Shown piece after piece: positions 17,643-26,797 of a stretch of 64,000 nt of DNA (the stretch's first letter is position 1; each line of letters starts with the position of its first letter). Below the pieces are notes generated by a model. It saw nothing but the letters and a program-made list of their open reading frames with translations. It ran no database searches and was not told the origin of the DNA. Made by a program: the position numbers and the translations under genes. Source of the DNA: Rhodospirillaceae bacterium (GTDB lineage: Bacteria > Pseudomonadota > Alphaproteobacteria > Dongiales > Dongiaceae). The DNA lies in contig SSEL01000053.1 in assembly GCA_008012315.1 (NCBI GenBank), positions 1 to 64,000 of the forward strand. Direction: 5' to 3'.

Positions 17643-18529
17643 CAGCGCGATTCCCCGTAAAGGCGCTTCAAGCCGAATAGCCTGTTGACCAGCCAGAGAA
17701 CGCAGAAGGTCATAACGAGGAGCGCCACACCGAGTGCGCTGGCGGCACCCCAATTCGCATAAAGCCGGATCGAGCTATCGATCATCATTGACCACATGAT
17801 GACGCGGCCGCCACCAAGTAGGGCGGGCGTTACGTAAAAGCCGAGGCAAAGAACGAAGACCAGCAGCATGCCAGCTGTCAGGCCGGGCAGCGATTGGGGC
17901 AAGAATATCGTCCAGAAGGCTCTTGTTGGCCCGGCGCCAAGATTGGCGGCGGCCCGCACATAGTCGGGGCTGATTGACTTCATAACGCCATAGAGCGGCA
18001 AGACGAGAAAAGGAAGCATGATGTGGACCATGCCGATCACTGTTCCGGTCATGTTATTGACCATCCGGATCGGATCAGCGATGAGACCCAGAGAAATGAG
18101 CGCGCTGTTGATGATGCCCTTGCGCTGCAGCAAGAGCATCCAGGCGTAGGTGCGCACGAGGGTCGACGTCCAGAAGGGTAGCACCACGAAGATTGTGCAA
18201 AGGCCGGCCAGGCGCGGTGGCAGCTGGGAGAGCATGTAGGCGAGCGGATAGCCGAGTACGACGGAGATTACGGTAACCAGGAACCCGACCTGGAAGGTGG
18301 TCACCAAGGTGCTGGTATAGGTGCTGTCAAACAGGCGAACATAGTTCTCGGCGGAGAACGCGCCATCCGCGTTGAACAGAGACATCCAGAAAAGCCAACC
18401 GATCGGCAAGATCAGCAGGATGAAGACCAGAATGAAGGATGGGAGGCACAGTGCCGCCATGCCGTAAAATTCCCGGCGCCCATCACGTGCAAGACTGGCG
18501 GCGTTGATATCTCCTGAGAATATCATCAT
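17642..18529 (-). CDS. ABC transporter permease (PotB-like)
   Basis: 295 residues from MMIFSGDIN, six hydrophobic spans, with the EAA-like docking loop DYVRAAANLGAGPTRAFWTI. FWTSTLVRTYAWM is typical of PotB-type permeases. Two adjacent ATG codons (18529 and 18526) overlap the stop of the ATPase gene, so translation is coupled. The longer frame to 18670 reads inside the ATPase gene and is rejected. Confidence 0.9.
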   Translation of the reverse strand: MMIFSGDINAASLARDGRREFYGMAALCLPSFILVFILLILPIGWLFWMSLFNADGAFSAENYVRLFDSTYTSTLVTTFQVGFLVTVISVVLGYPLAYMLSQLPPRLAGLCTIFVVLPFWTSTLVRTYAWMLLLQRKGIINSALISLGLIADPIRMVNNMTGTVIGMVHIMLPFLVLPLYGVMKSISPDYVRAAANLGAGPTRAFWTIFLPQSLPGLTAGMLLVFVLCLGFYVTPALLGGGRVIMWSMMIDSSIRLYANWGAASALGVALLVMTFCVLWLVNRLFGLKRLYGESR

Positions 18530-19701
18530 GCGTCCGGCACGAGGACAGTATCTTCGGGATGCAAGCCCAGCCGCATCGAACCGCCAAGCTCCGGCAGGCC
18601 GGCCAGCGTGTCGCGGCGCGTGGGCCCGCGCACGACAACTGTATGGCCTTCGCCCAGGGCGATCTGGCAAAGGAAGCTTTCGCCCTGGTAAATGAGCTCG
18701 GTCAGGATGCCACTCAGAACGTTCAGCCCAGGCGCTTGCTCGGAACCAAGGATCTCGAGCTTTTCAGGCCGGAGAACCAGCAGCTGGCGGGGCGCGGTAT
18801 CCAATCTGCCACCCGTCTTTAAGACCAAGTCGCCAAATCTGGCGATGCCGGCCTCTACAATGATCGGCAAGAACGAGGACTCGCCAATGAAATCGGCGAC
18901 GAACCGACTTGCTGGCCGTTCATATAGCCGGCGCGGCTCATCAATCTGGACGATACGACCTCGGTCCATGATCGCGATGCGGTCCGACATGGTCAACGCT
19001 TCACGCTGATCATGGGTCACATAGATGGTCGTCATGCCGAGCTTTTCGTGGAGCCGCCGGATTTCGATCTGCATATGCTCGCGGAGCTTCTTATCGAGGG
19101 CCGACAACGGCTCATCCATCAGAAGGATTCGCGGCTCGAAGACAATCGCTCGGGCAAGCGCAATGCGCTGTCTTTGTCCACCAGAGAGCTGATCGATCCG
19201 GCGCTCACCAAGGTGACCAAGCTGGACAAGGTCTAGCGCTCGAGCCACCCGATCGGCAATCTCGACTCGCCCCGCGCCGCGTAAGCGCAGGGGATAGCCA
19301 ACATTTGCGGCGACATTCATATGTGGGAAGAGGGCATAACTCTGGAACACCATGCCCATGTTTCGCTTGTGAGCGGGGGTACGAACAATATCGGTGCCGC
19401 CGACCATGACGGCACCTGAATCCGGCCGCGCGAAACCCGCGATCACCATTAGGAGGGTGGTCTTGCCGGATCCAGAGGCGCCGAGCAGGGTCAGGAACTC
19501 CCCGCTTCCGACGTCGAGATTGACGTCGTCCAGCACTTTCAGTTGGCCATAGGCCTTGGCGACATTTTTGATCGTGAGCGGCTGAGATCGCATGTCACCA
19601 GTTCGCTGCGACATGGGTTTTCCGCGGTCGCCGCCCGGCGGCGGGGAAGGGACCTCCGCCAAGCTCTTGGTTTCTATTTGCATGCGAACTTGTCCTGCCA
19701 T
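18526..19701 (-). CDS. ABC transporter ATP-binding protein (PotA-like)
   Basis: 391 residues from the ATG at 19701. An ATG six codons later (19683), with AGGA about nine bases upstream, may be the real start. Walker [10 protein letters not shown], signature [15 protein letters not shown] and Walker [13 protein letters not shown] are intact. A C-terminal TOBE-type domain (about residues 300-391) contains LRPEKLEI and LHPEDTVLV. It powers the polyamine-class importer of this operon. Confidence 0.92.
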   Translation of the reverse strand: MAGQVRMQIETKSLAEVPSPPPGGDRGKPMSQRTGDMRSQPLTIKNVAKAYGQLKVLDDVNLDVGSGEFLTLLGASGSGKTTLLMVIAGFARPDSGAVMVGGTDIVRTPAHKRNMGMVFQSYALFPHMNVAANVGYPLRLRGAGRVEIADRVARALDLVQLGHLGERRIDQLSGGQRQRIALARAIVFEPRILLMDEPLSALDKKLREHMQIEIRRLHEKLGMTTIYVTHDQREALTMSDRIAIMDRGRIVQIDEPRRLYERPASRFVADFIGESSFLPIIVEAGIARFGDLVLKTGGRLDTAPRQLLVLRPEKLEILGSEQAPGLNVLSGILTELIYQGESFLCQIALGEGHTVVVRGPTRRDTLAGLPELGGSMRLGLHPEDTVLVPDA

Positions 19702-19710
19702 GGCGCGCAG

Positions 19711-20766
19711 TTATTCCTGCAGGAAGGCTTGCCAACGCTTCTGAACGTCGGGAAGGAGAGGCGCCCACCAATTAAAATCCAGGATGACCTGCTTTTTGAT
19801 GTTCTGGGGCGACGAGATGACGTCGGCGGCTTCTTCTGCCGTCAGCTTGCCGGTGTCAAAGGCCTTCAGATTGGCAGGGCCGTTGGCCGAGTATTTGGGC
19901 AGGTTTGCCTGCAATTCCGGTGAAATGAACTTGGCGATTGCCTTTTGCGCCAGCGTGACATTCTTGGCACCCTTCGGGATCACTAGGCAGTCGGCATTCA
20001 AGACTCCGCCGGAGACTGTATAGCTTATCGGGGCGCCACTCTTGACGAGCGTGTTGGCGCGGCCGTTCCAAATGCTACCCATGTCGACTTCGTCATCCTT
20101 CAGAAGGTTCATCACCTGGCCGCCGGAACTCCACCATGAAGTGACATGGGGCTTGATCTCCTCGAGCTTCTTGAAGGCCTTGTCCAGATCGATCGGATAA
20201 ACCTTATCTGGCGGGGTGCCATCTGCCATAGCGGCGAGCGTCAGGCTCTCGGTCGCGTAGTTTCCGAGGGTGCGGGCACCCGGGAATTTAGTGACATCCC
20301 AGAAGTCGGCCCAGGTCTTCGGCCCATTCTCGCCAAGCTTGCCGGATTTATTGTAAGCAAGAACGACGGCGTAGAAGGTGACGCCAATCCAGTTATCTGC
20401 GACCAGTTTCTTGTCAATGCCGCTCGGATCGATGACGGAATAGTCGAGCTTTTCGAAGAGACCCTCTTGGGTGCCTCGCACGCATTCTTCGGCGCTAAGC
20501 TCGACTACATCCCATTTCACCGCATGGCCCTGTACCTGCAGGCGGACGTCCGGCAGACCATCGGCGAGGTTGTCCTCCTTGATGGTGATGCCGAGTTCCT
20601 TGGCAGCCGGCTGAAACATCGCCTTCGATTCAGCTTCCTGGTAGGTGCCGCCATAGGACGTAACGGTGATGCTGTCTTCCGCCATTGCGGCTGTTGAAGC
20701 GAACCCTGTTACCAGACCAAGGGCCAGCAGCGAGACCAATTGGCCGTGACGTTTCCCGCTAATCAT
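19711..20766 (-). CDS. Extracellular solute-binding protein (PotD/PotF class)
   Basis: 351 residues. A Sec signal peptide (basic start, hydrophobic core, cleavage after AAMA near residue 29) is followed by ITVTSYGGTYQEAESKA, a common start of spermidine/putrescine-class binding proteins. GGGAGGAAAAAC provides a strong ribosome site. It would deliver the ligand to the PotBC-like permeases. Binding-site residues do not prove a polyamine; members of this class also take opines, phosphonates and thiamine. Confidence 0.9.
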   Translation of the reverse strand: MISGKRHGQLVSLLALGLVTGFASTAAMAEDSITVTSYGGTYQEAESKAMFQPAAKELGITIKEDNLADGLPDVRLQVQGHAVKWDVVELSAEECVRGTQEGLFEKLDYSVIDPSGIDKKLVADNWIGVTFYAVVLAYNKSGKLGENGPKTWADFWDVTKFPGARTLGNYATESLTLAAMADGTPPDKVYPIDLDKAFKKLEEIKPHVTSWWSSGGQVMNLLKDDEVDMGSIWNGRANTLVKSGAPISYTVSGGVLNADCLVIPKGAKNVTLAQKAIAKFISPELQANLPKYSANGPANLKAFDTGKLTAEEAADVISSPQNIKKQVILDFNWWAPLLPDVQKRWQAFLQE

Positions 20767-20812
20767 GTTTTTCCTCCCTAAGTTCGTAGCTTTCTTTTTG
20801 TGCTACTTGTCG

Positions 20813-21802
20813 TTATCCCGCGATTTTCTGGACCTCGTTGGTCAGGGTGCCGATCCCTTCTATCGAGACCACGACCGGCCCGCCGAGCCGGTTGAGGTCA
20901 GTCACCACCTGAGGCTTATCGCCGGTCTCACCACCCGGATCCGCGGCAGTACCGAGCGAAATGATGTCGCCCGGCAGTAGCGTCTGGTAATGCGACATGA
21001 AGGAGATCACGGCCGGCATGAGATGCTTCAGGTTCCGCGTGTTATCGGTATACCAGAGCTCACCAGCGATCCAGCATTCGACCTTCAGGCCATGCGGATC
21101 GGGTAGTTCGTCTTTGGTGACGATCCAGGGACCTTGAGGTGCAAATGTGTCGCTGCCCTTGTACCGGCCAGCATATGAAGCATGGCTCTCAACAATCTGC
21201 TTCTTGCCATCGCGCATCATGGCTTCGCGGTAATGGAAGGTGTCCGTTTCCCGCATGCTGGCTGAGGTGATGTCGTTGTGGACCGTGTAGCCGAAGACAG
21301 CATCGAGGACCTCGGCGGGAGAAATGTCCTTCACCTTCTTGCCGATGATGACGCCGACTTCCGGCTCCGGATAGGTGACGCCGTAGCTCGGGCGCAGCTC
21401 GATCGGTTGGTTGTGGCCAGTGAGTGCAGCGGCTGACTTCACGAAGAAGGCCGGGGTTTCCGGGCCCTTCATGATGGTGTCCTGGAAAGCGGTGTTGTTG
21501 TTCGCGACACACAGGATCTTCGAGGGCCGCCGGACGGGGGCGTGCCAAGTGACGTCGCCTGCCGCGTAGACCGGAAGGGAACCAGGGTTCTTGGCTGCAA
21601 AAGCCAGTGCTGACTGCGCCTTCTGCAAGAGGGCCGGGCCGGCCTCGATGAACTCAACCATGTTCCGCGGGAAGGTGTCGGCCGCCCCCGCGGCGATGCC
21701 GTCCATAGCCCGGAAGGCTTCTCTTAAGTCGATCAGGTTGCCTGAATTGGTCGCCGCACCAAAGCGGTCAGCGCCACCGGCTGCAAAGCTCGCCAATTTC
21801 AT
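20813..21802 (-). CDS. Fumarylacetoacetate hydrolase (FAH) family protein
   Basis: 329 residues. The FAH domain lies in the C-terminal two thirds. KILCVANNN is near residue 95. YPEPEVGVIIGKKVKDI near residue 150 carries the metal-binding ExE of the family, followed by GYTVHNDITSASMR. It would hydrolyse, hydrate or decarboxylate a beta-diketo or 2-oxo acid. It is first in the operon that continues into the importer and BKACE. Its promoter region carries two IclR-type palindromes. Confidence 0.88.
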   Translation of the reverse strand: MKLASFAAGGADRFGAATNSGNLIDLREAFRAMDGIAAGAADTFPRNMVEFIEAGPALLQKAQSALAFAAKNPGSLPVYAAGDVTWHAPVRRPSKILCVANNNTAFQDTIMKGPETPAFFVKSAAALTGHNQPIELRPSYGVTYPEPEVGVIIGKKVKDISPAEVLDAVFGYTVHNDITSASMRETDTFHYREAMMRDGKKQIVESHASYAGRYKGSDTFAPQGPWIVTKDELPDPHGLKVECWIAGELWYTDNTRNLKHLMPAVISFMSHYQTLLPGDIISLGTAADPGGETGDKPQVVTDLNRLGGPVVVSIEGIGTLTNEVQKIAG

Positions 21803-21828
21803 CCTAGTTCTCCTTGTTTTCGGTCTCG

Positions 21829-21847
21829 TGTATCAATATACGATACA
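21829..21847. promoter_or_regulatory. Palindromic operator, copy 1 (probable IclR site)
   Basis: TGTATC-N7-GATACA is a perfect inverted repeat in the AT-rich divergent region between the FAH-family and DUF6282 genes. It starts 27 bp from the FAH start codon. The matching copy 71 bp away argues for a specific regulator, most simply the IclR-family protein encoded at 22950. Confidence 0.6.
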
Positions 21848-21899
21848 GTGTCTTATTGTAAATGACAAAAAATTAGAATAATGTCTTAATACGTAATTC

Positions 21900-21918
21900 T
21901 GTCTCGGACAGAGATACA
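21900..21918. promoter_or_regulatory. Palindromic operator, copy 2 (probable IclR site)
   Basis: TGTCTC-N7-GATACA has the same spacer length as copy 1 and differs at one base. It lies 29 bp upstream of the DUF6282 start. Each copy is therefore close to one of the two divergent genes. Confidence 0.58.
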
Positions 21919-21946
21919 AATTTATGTTTTTATGAAGGAGAGATTG

Positions 21947-22888
21947 ATGAGTGCGAGCGTGAAATCTGCCCAAGTGCCCAGGTCAGCTCATAATGCGGAC
22001 GTGATCGACCGATTGTTGGTTGGCGCTGTCGATCTCCACTGCCATAGCGGGCCGTCGGTCATGAAACGGAGCCTCGACCACATCGAGGCGATGCGAGATG
22101 CCTCGGCCGCGGGGCTGAAGGCTGTGCTGGTCAAAGATCACTATTACAGCGCGGTCCCGGTGACCCAGATGCTGAACCGGCACTTCTCCGACCTTGGCGT
22201 CTTCATGATGGGCGGCATACCGCTCAACAACAGCACCGGCGGTATCAACCCTCACGCCGTCGATCACGGCATCAAACTGGGAGCTAAGATCGTCTGGATG
22301 CCGACCTTCCACGCCCACAACCACATCGCCCATCAAACTAAGGCAAAGCCTGGCGAGGAGTTTCCACCAAAGAACACCACGTCGCTGGCGCCTGAACCGG
22401 TTCTCTTTCTCGATTCCGCGCGCCGTCCGACGGACCAGCTGAAGCTGGTCCTCGACCTCATCGCCAAGCACGACCTGGTCCTCTCCGCCGGCCATATCCA
22501 TGTTAGCGAAATCTGGCCGCTCTTCGACGAGGCACGTGTTCGTGGCGTGAAGCGCCTGCTGGTGAACCATCCGAGCTATCTGATCGATGCCAGTCATGCC
22601 GACATCCGGCAGCTCGCCGAGATGGGGGCCTATCTTGAGCATTCGCTGTGCATGTGGTTTGGCGGCCCCGGGGACAAGCTCTACGGACCGGAAGAGCTGA
22701 AGGCCTTGATCGAGGCAGGTACGATCGACCGCACGATTTTGGGATCCGACCTCGGCCAGGCCTGGAATTGCAGCCCCGTCGACGGCTTCCGGCAGACCAT
22801 CGCGATGCTCATCGATCTCGGCTATAGCGAGCCGGAGATCCGCAGGCTCACCTCTGGAAACGCTTGCGCCTTGATGGGGCTGGAATGA
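21947..22888 (+). CDS. DUF6282 family amidohydrolase-like protein
   Basis: 313 residues. The VDLHCHSGPS motif (about residues 30-39) is the metal-binding HxH of the amidohydrolase superfamily. Further metal-site candidates are VKDHYYS, SAGHIHVSE, LVNHPSY and the aspartate in GSDLG. The start at 21947 is set by GGAGAG seven bases upstream; a start 15 bases earlier lacks one. Its reaction is not established for the family. Divergence from the FAH-BKACE-importer operon and shared operators suggest one pathway, possibly opening a cyclic amide or lactone. Confidence 0.8.
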   Translation: MSASVKSAQVPRSAHNADVIDRLLVGAVDLHCHSGPSVMKRSLDHIEAMRDASAAGLKAVLVKDHYYSAVPVTQMLNRHFSDLGVFMMGGIPLNNSTGGINPHAVDHGIKLGAKIVWMPTFHAHNHIAHQTKAKPGEEFPPKNTTSLAPEPVLFLDSARRPTDQLKLVLDLIAKHDLVLSAGHIHVSEIWPLFDEARVRGVKRLLVNHPSYLIDASHADIRQLAEMGAYLEHSLCMWFGGPGDKLYGPEELKALIEAGTIDRTILGSDLGQAWNCSPVDGFRQTIAMLIDLGYSEPEIRRLTSGNACALMGLE

Positions 22889-22949
22889 CCGGAAACGGCC
22901 TAGAAAACGGCCGGTTATTTGCTCGATCGGCCGTTCTGGGATATCTAGG

Positions 22950-23774
22950 GTGCGCAGAATCGGGCGTCTTACTGGGGTGGTTAATACGGTGATCGAGTCG
23001 GTCGAGTTGGCTTTGAGGATTTTGGAGCTCCTGATCCATTCGGAGCAGAAAAAGGGCGTGAGTGAGCTTGCACGCGAAATCGACTTGCCCAAGGCACGGA
23101 CCCATCGGCACCTGGTAACGCTGATGAATCTTGGCTACGTTGAGCAGGACCCCGAGACGGAGAAATATGCGGCGAGCCCCAAGATCTATATGCTCGGCCA
23201 GGCGCTCGCGGATCGCGTCGATTCTCTCGCCGTCGTCCGAAAGATGCTCGGTGCGCTTCGCGATGAACTCGGCATGTCAGTTGCATTGTCGGTCAGCGTT
23301 CCTAAGGGAATCCGGGTCGTCGAGAATTTTCGCGGCAACTCGATCATCGACGTTTCTGCAAAGTCCGGAGCCGAGCTTCCCTTCCATGCGACAGCTCAAG
23401 GTAAAGTGGCCTTGGCGTTTGGACCCAAAGAGCTGCTCGAACGATGCTTCGAGTCACCTCTTCAGGTCTTCACGCCGCAAACTATTGTGGCGCCGGATCA
23501 ACTGAGGTCGGAGCTTTCTCTGGTGCGCCGGCGTGGCTGGGCGGTAGCGCCGGAAGAATTCGAGCCGGCCTTCAATGCGCTGGCGGCGCCGATCTTTGGG
23601 CCCGGTGGGAAGCTCCTATATACGTTTGCCCTCCTGGATACCCTTCACGGCATTCCGGCCGAGCCGAAAGAAATCCAGTTACGTCTCCTCACCGAGGCGT
23701 CGGTGGAAATCTCCCGTAAGCTCGGCTGGAACAAGTCGACGTCGATCATACACGGATCTCCGCCAGGAAGGTGA
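22950..23774 (+). CDS. IclR-family transcriptional regulator
   Basis: 274 residues from a GTG at 22950; a second in-frame GTG about 40 bases later is possible. The winged helix is at about residues 15-75 (ALRILELLIHSEQKKGVSELARE; KARTHRHLVTLMNLGYV). The ligand-binding domain follows, with FHATAQGKVALAFGP typical of IclR. It lies 61 bp after the DUF6282 gene on the same strand. It is the natural candidate for binding the two TGTATC-N7-GATACA sites. Confidence 0.9.
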   Translation: MRRIGRLTGVVNTVIESVELALRILELLIHSEQKKGVSELAREIDLPKARTHRHLVTLMNLGYVEQDPETEKYAASPKIYMLGQALADRVDSLAVVRKMLGALRDELGMSVALSVSVPKGIRVVENFRGNSIIDVSAKSGAELPFHATAQGKVALAFGPKELLERCFESPLQVFTPQTIVAPDQLRSELSLVRRRGWAVAPEEFEPAFNALAAPIFGPGGKLLYTFALLDTLHGIPAEPKEIQLRLLTEASVEISRKLGWNKSTSIIHGSPPGR

Positions 23775-23988
23775 CACGACGGGAGGTAGAGATGAGGCCC
23801 GGCATTGTCAAGCTCGAGCGATAGGTTTCGGCCATACGCCAAGCGCGTCATTTGGATGAAGCCCGTGCCGGTCTGTGAGGTCAATTCGCTGCGCGAACGG
23901 CTGAAAGAGTTGCTCCGAGGTCAAGCTGCAAAAGGTAGCACGAGTGAAAACGACCGAAGGATTTGCCTGACACCCATAGTGCCGATTG

Positions 23989-24495
23989 TTAGTTGAGCAA
24001 CTGCTTACCGACGCGCCATCGCACTTTACTCAAGAAGATCGCTTCAAGCAGGTAAGCATGCTCGGCATCGCTGAGATCGATCTGAACATCTTTTTGCAGC
24101 TCCAGCTTCGTTGCCAAAGCACGCTTTCTCGCGTTGACCACGTCCGGATCGCAGTCATACGCCTTTGAGCCGTAGATGATGCTGATGAACTTGTCGCCGG
24201 CTTTCAACCCTTCCAGATAGTTCGGATCTTGTTCCATGCTGAAAGCCATAGTTCGCTGCAAGACTTCCACTCCCAGGTCGTCGCCGCAGGCCATTACATA
24301 CGCTCGCGGCATGTCGCTGTATTCGGCCGGCGTTTCGCCGGCACGGACCGCCACGGCATGCATGTAATAGAAGAGGAAGCCAAGGACGAAGGCGTCTTCC
24401 CAGAAGGCCGGTGGAATCTCGCCGGCCGATCGAATCATGTGCAGCAGAGCCCTGACTGCATTTGCCGCTGCATCGTAAGGTCCGGGCGTCACCAT
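23989..24495 (-). CDS. Hypothetical protein
   Basis: 168 residues from the ATG at 24495 (MVTPGPYDAAANA). I do not recognise a family. It looks soluble and helical, with no signal peptide or membrane span; FVLGFLFYYMHAVAV is hydrophobic but short and broken. An EcfG-like promoter ends only eight bases before this ATG, which suggests a leaderless message and argues against the GTG start at 24507. It diverges from the yihY gene. General-stress function is inferred from the promoter alone. Confidence 0.6.
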   Translation of the reverse strand: MVTPGPYDAAANAVRALLHMIRSAGEIPPAFWEDAFVLGFLFYYMHAVAVRAGETPAEYSDMPRAYVMACGDDLGVEVLQRTMAFSMEQDPNYLEGLKAGDKFISIIYGSKAYDCDPDVVNARKRALATKLELQKDVQIDLSDAEHAYLLEAIFLSKVRWRVGKQLLN

Positions 24496-24502
24496 GCTGA
24501 TC

Positions 24503-24527
24503 AACACGGCGCCACTTTGTAGGTTCC
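24503..24527 (-). promoter_or_regulatory. EcfG-type general stress promoter (candidate)
   Basis: On the minus strand GGAAC (24527-24523) is followed after 16 bp by TGTT (24506-24503). This is one base away from the alphaproteobacterial EcfG consensus GGAAC-N16/17-CGTT. A transcript would begin next to the ATG at 24495. Confidence 0.5.
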
Positions 24528-24703
24528 GGCATCTCGAGTGCGCTGAGTACTGCCAAGGATCTCAAAGGAAGCGAGCTAAGCGTAACTAATTCATCTGCTC
24601 CAAGTTCACTCGGCCGCATCCAACCATGACCAGCGCGCCGCGTATCGATAACCGGGAACAAAGCCCTGGGCCTCACCTTAAGGTAACTGGGTGGAGGAGA
24701 GAA

Positions 24704-25735
24704 ATGACAATAGCAGGCCAGGGACCGGACATGGAGAAACGCCGGGATGCCAAGCACGGTGTGGCGGCAGAACGATTGCCCGACAGGGAGCCGGGGCGAG
24801 GACGAGATGCCCGTGCTCCGAGTCAGATTCCGCCGCAGGGATGGCGCGACATCCTATTGAGAACCTGGGACAACATAGGTCGCCATAGGGTCCTGGCAAT
24901 TGCAGCAGGTATTACTTTTTATGGTGTACTTTCGATCTTTCCCGGCATCGCGGCAGCTCTTGCCTTTTATGGGTTTTTTGCCGACCCACAATCGGCCCAG
25001 GAATTTTTTGGTCAATTGTCCGGCGTGCTGCCCAGTGGGGGACAAGAGGTTCTGCGCGACCAGGTCACGCGTATCACCACACAGCCCGCCGGTCATTTGG
25101 GCTTCGCCTTTATACTCGGGCTACTCACCTCCCTTTGGACCGCCAGTAGCGCCACCCGTGCCCTAATCGATGCGCTCAATATTGTATATGGGGAGGAAGA
25201 AAAGCGCGGCTTCGTAAAACTATATGCCTTCAGTCTGGTTGCCACGGTCGCGATGATCATTTTTTTCCTGTTGGTCAGCCTGGTCCTCATAGCGCTTCCT
25301 CTGGCTTTGGACTATCTGGGCTTGGCCAATTTTTCCAAACTTCTGGTGAATTTGCTGAGATGGCCTTTCCTCTTTTGCATTGGAGGTTTCGCCTTGGCGG
25401 TCACTTATCGCTTCGGGCCTAGTCGTCATGACGCCCGCTGGCGCTGGATCAGTTGGGGAAGTGCCGGAGCCATCATCGTATGGATCGCGGCGTCGCTTCT
25501 GTTCTCTTGGTATGCGGAGAATTTCGGGAGTTACAATGCAACATACGGCTCCCTCGGCGCCATAATTGGCTTCATGACTTGGATGTGGATCTCTGCCATC
25601 GTGCTGTTGTTGGGCGCTGAAATCAATGCTGAGATGGAACGCCAGACCGTCCGTGATACAACCGTGGGCAGTGAGAAGCCGATAGGTCAGCGCGGCGCTT
25701 GGGTCGCCGACACCAAGGGCAAAGCTCAAAAATAA
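24704..25735 (+). CDS. YihY/BrkB-family inner membrane protein
   Basis: 343 residues from the ATG at 24704, chosen because GGAGGAGAG lies just upstream; a start at 24626 has none. A polar N-terminus of about 60 residues is followed by RHRVLAIAAGITFYGVLSIFPG, the YihY signature, and six membrane spans. The end is WMWISAIVLLLGAEINAEME. Family members are called RNase BN-like by an old misassignment; the function is unknown. It stands beside stress-type membrane genes. Confidence 0.9.
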   Translation: MTIAGQGPDMEKRRDAKHGVAAERLPDREPGRGRDARAPSQIPPQGWRDILLRTWDNIGRHRVLAIAAGITFYGVLSIFPGIAAALAFYGFFADPQSAQEFFGQLSGVLPSGGQEVLRDQVTRITTQPAGHLGFAFILGLLTSLWTASSATRALIDALNIVYGEEEKRGFVKLYAFSLVATVAMIIFFLLVSLVLIALPLALDYLGLANFSKLLVNLLRWPFLFCIGGFALAVTYRFGPSRHDARWRWISWGSAGAIIVWIAASLLFSWYAENFGSYNATYGSLGAIIGFMTWMWISAIVLLLGAEINAEMERQTVRDTTVGSEKPIGQRGAWVADTKGKAQK

Positions 25736-25893
25736 GTTTGCGTCTCGGCAGCGGCGAAAATTTTTTCACTGTGTCCCGGAACGACTCTCCGATCGCCCGC
25801 TTATTCCGCAATATGCCGATTGCGGCCAACACATTGTGATGGCGCCATTTATATCGGCCGGCACAATCCTATCGATAAAAGAAAGGGAGGCAC

Positions 25894-26412
25894 ATGGTTG
25901 ATGCCCCGCGCAGCGTCGGCGAGTCTCCTGGGGAGAATGCCACGCCAGACAAGCTCACGGATCGGGTTCGCGACGCAGGTGCCGCAGTGAAGGAAATGGG
26001 CCAAGATGCCGCTGCGCGCGGGGCCGCCTTAGGAAGTGAAGTCGCTGGCCATCTAAAGGACGACGCACTTACAGCCACCGAAAAGGGTAAGGACGAAATC
26101 GCCGGGCGCCTCGAAGACATGGCAGGCGCCGTGCACCGCTCAGGCGAGCAGTTGGAAGGCCAGCAGGATTGGCTGGCTCAACTGGTCGAGCGGGGCGCCG
26201 ACGAGCTCGAACAATTCGCCTCGACCGTACGCTCCAATGATTTGCGAGGTCTCTTGAACAAACTGCAGGACCTGGCTCACAGGCAACCAGTCCTTTTTGT
26301 CGGCGCTGCCATGGCGGCTGGTTTCGCCAGTGCACGCCTCGGCAAAGTCGCAATCTCCACCGCTTCCCGTCCCGATCCGCATGAAGAGGAGGGGGAAGAT
26401 GGAAAACAATAG
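25894..26412 (+). CDS. DUF883/ElaB-like membrane-anchored protein
   Basis: 172 residues. A long charged helix (about residues 20-120, Ala, Glu and Lys rich, apolipoprotein-like) is followed by one hydrophobic segment (VLFVGAAMAAGFASARLG, about 137-154) and an acidic tail. This is the layout of ElaB/YqjD-type inner-membrane-tethered stress proteins. It is the first gene of three that overlap; the next starts before this stop. Expression in stationary phase or stress is likely by analogy with E. coli YqjD. Confidence 0.78.
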   Translation: MVDAPRSVGESPGENATPDKLTDRVRDAGAAVKEMGQDAAARGAALGSEVAGHLKDDALTATEKGKDEIAGRLEDMAGAVHRSGEQLEGQQDWLAQLVERGADELEQFASTVRSNDLRGLLNKLQDLAHRQPVLFVGAAMAAGFASARLGKVAISTASRPDPHEEEGEDGKQ

Positions 26413-26797
26413 AGCAGCCAACACGCATACGTTAGCAGAGATCGTCGGTGGACTCGCCACAGACGTGCAGGATCTGGTGAGGGGCGAGATTGCCCTGACG
26501 CGCGCAGAAGTTGAGCAAAAGCTGCACCGACTCATGGGCGCATTCCTCTGGATTCTGGGAGGCTTCCTGCTGGGGTTTGCCGGGCTCGTCGTGCTCCTTG
26601 AGGGCGCCGCCGCCGCGCTTGCTCTTCGACTTCCTGTGTGGGCGGCGTTTCTGATTGTTGGTGGAGTGGTCATCGTGGTAGGCGCTGTCGTCGCGGGCGT
26701 CGGCCGCCGCATGCTTTCCCGCGAGACCCTGGTGCCGACCCGGACGACGACAAACCTGAAGCAGGATGCCCTCGTGGTAAAGGAGCACATGCAATGA
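26399..26797 (+). CDS. Phage holin superfamily III/YqjE-like membrane protein (DUF1469)
   Basis: 132 residues from MENNRAANTH. The first 45 residues are polar and helical (LRATDVQDLVRGEIALTRAEVEQK-like). Two strongly hydrophobic spans follow (about 50-75 and 78-102). This matches DUF1469/YqjE proteins, which are encoded beside YqjD-type proteins. The start overlaps the upstream stop by 14 bp, and its stop overlaps the next ATG (ATGA). Confidence 0.82.
   Translation: MENNRAANTHTLAEIVGGLATDVQDLVRGEIALTRAEVEQKLHRLMGAFLWILGGFLLGFAGLVVLLEGAAAALALRLPVWAAFLIVGGVVIVVGAVVAGVGRRMLSRETLVPTRTTTNLKQDALVVKEHMQ

Noticed and set aside
21983-23092. A 369-codon open frame on the minus strand
   Set aside because: It is the complement of the well-supported DUF6282 gene and part of iclR; no family features.
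25778-25802. GGAAC-N16-GCTT before the membrane-stress cassette as an EcfG promoter
   Set aside because: The -10 part differs at two of four positions and the site is about 90 bp from the start; not strong enough.
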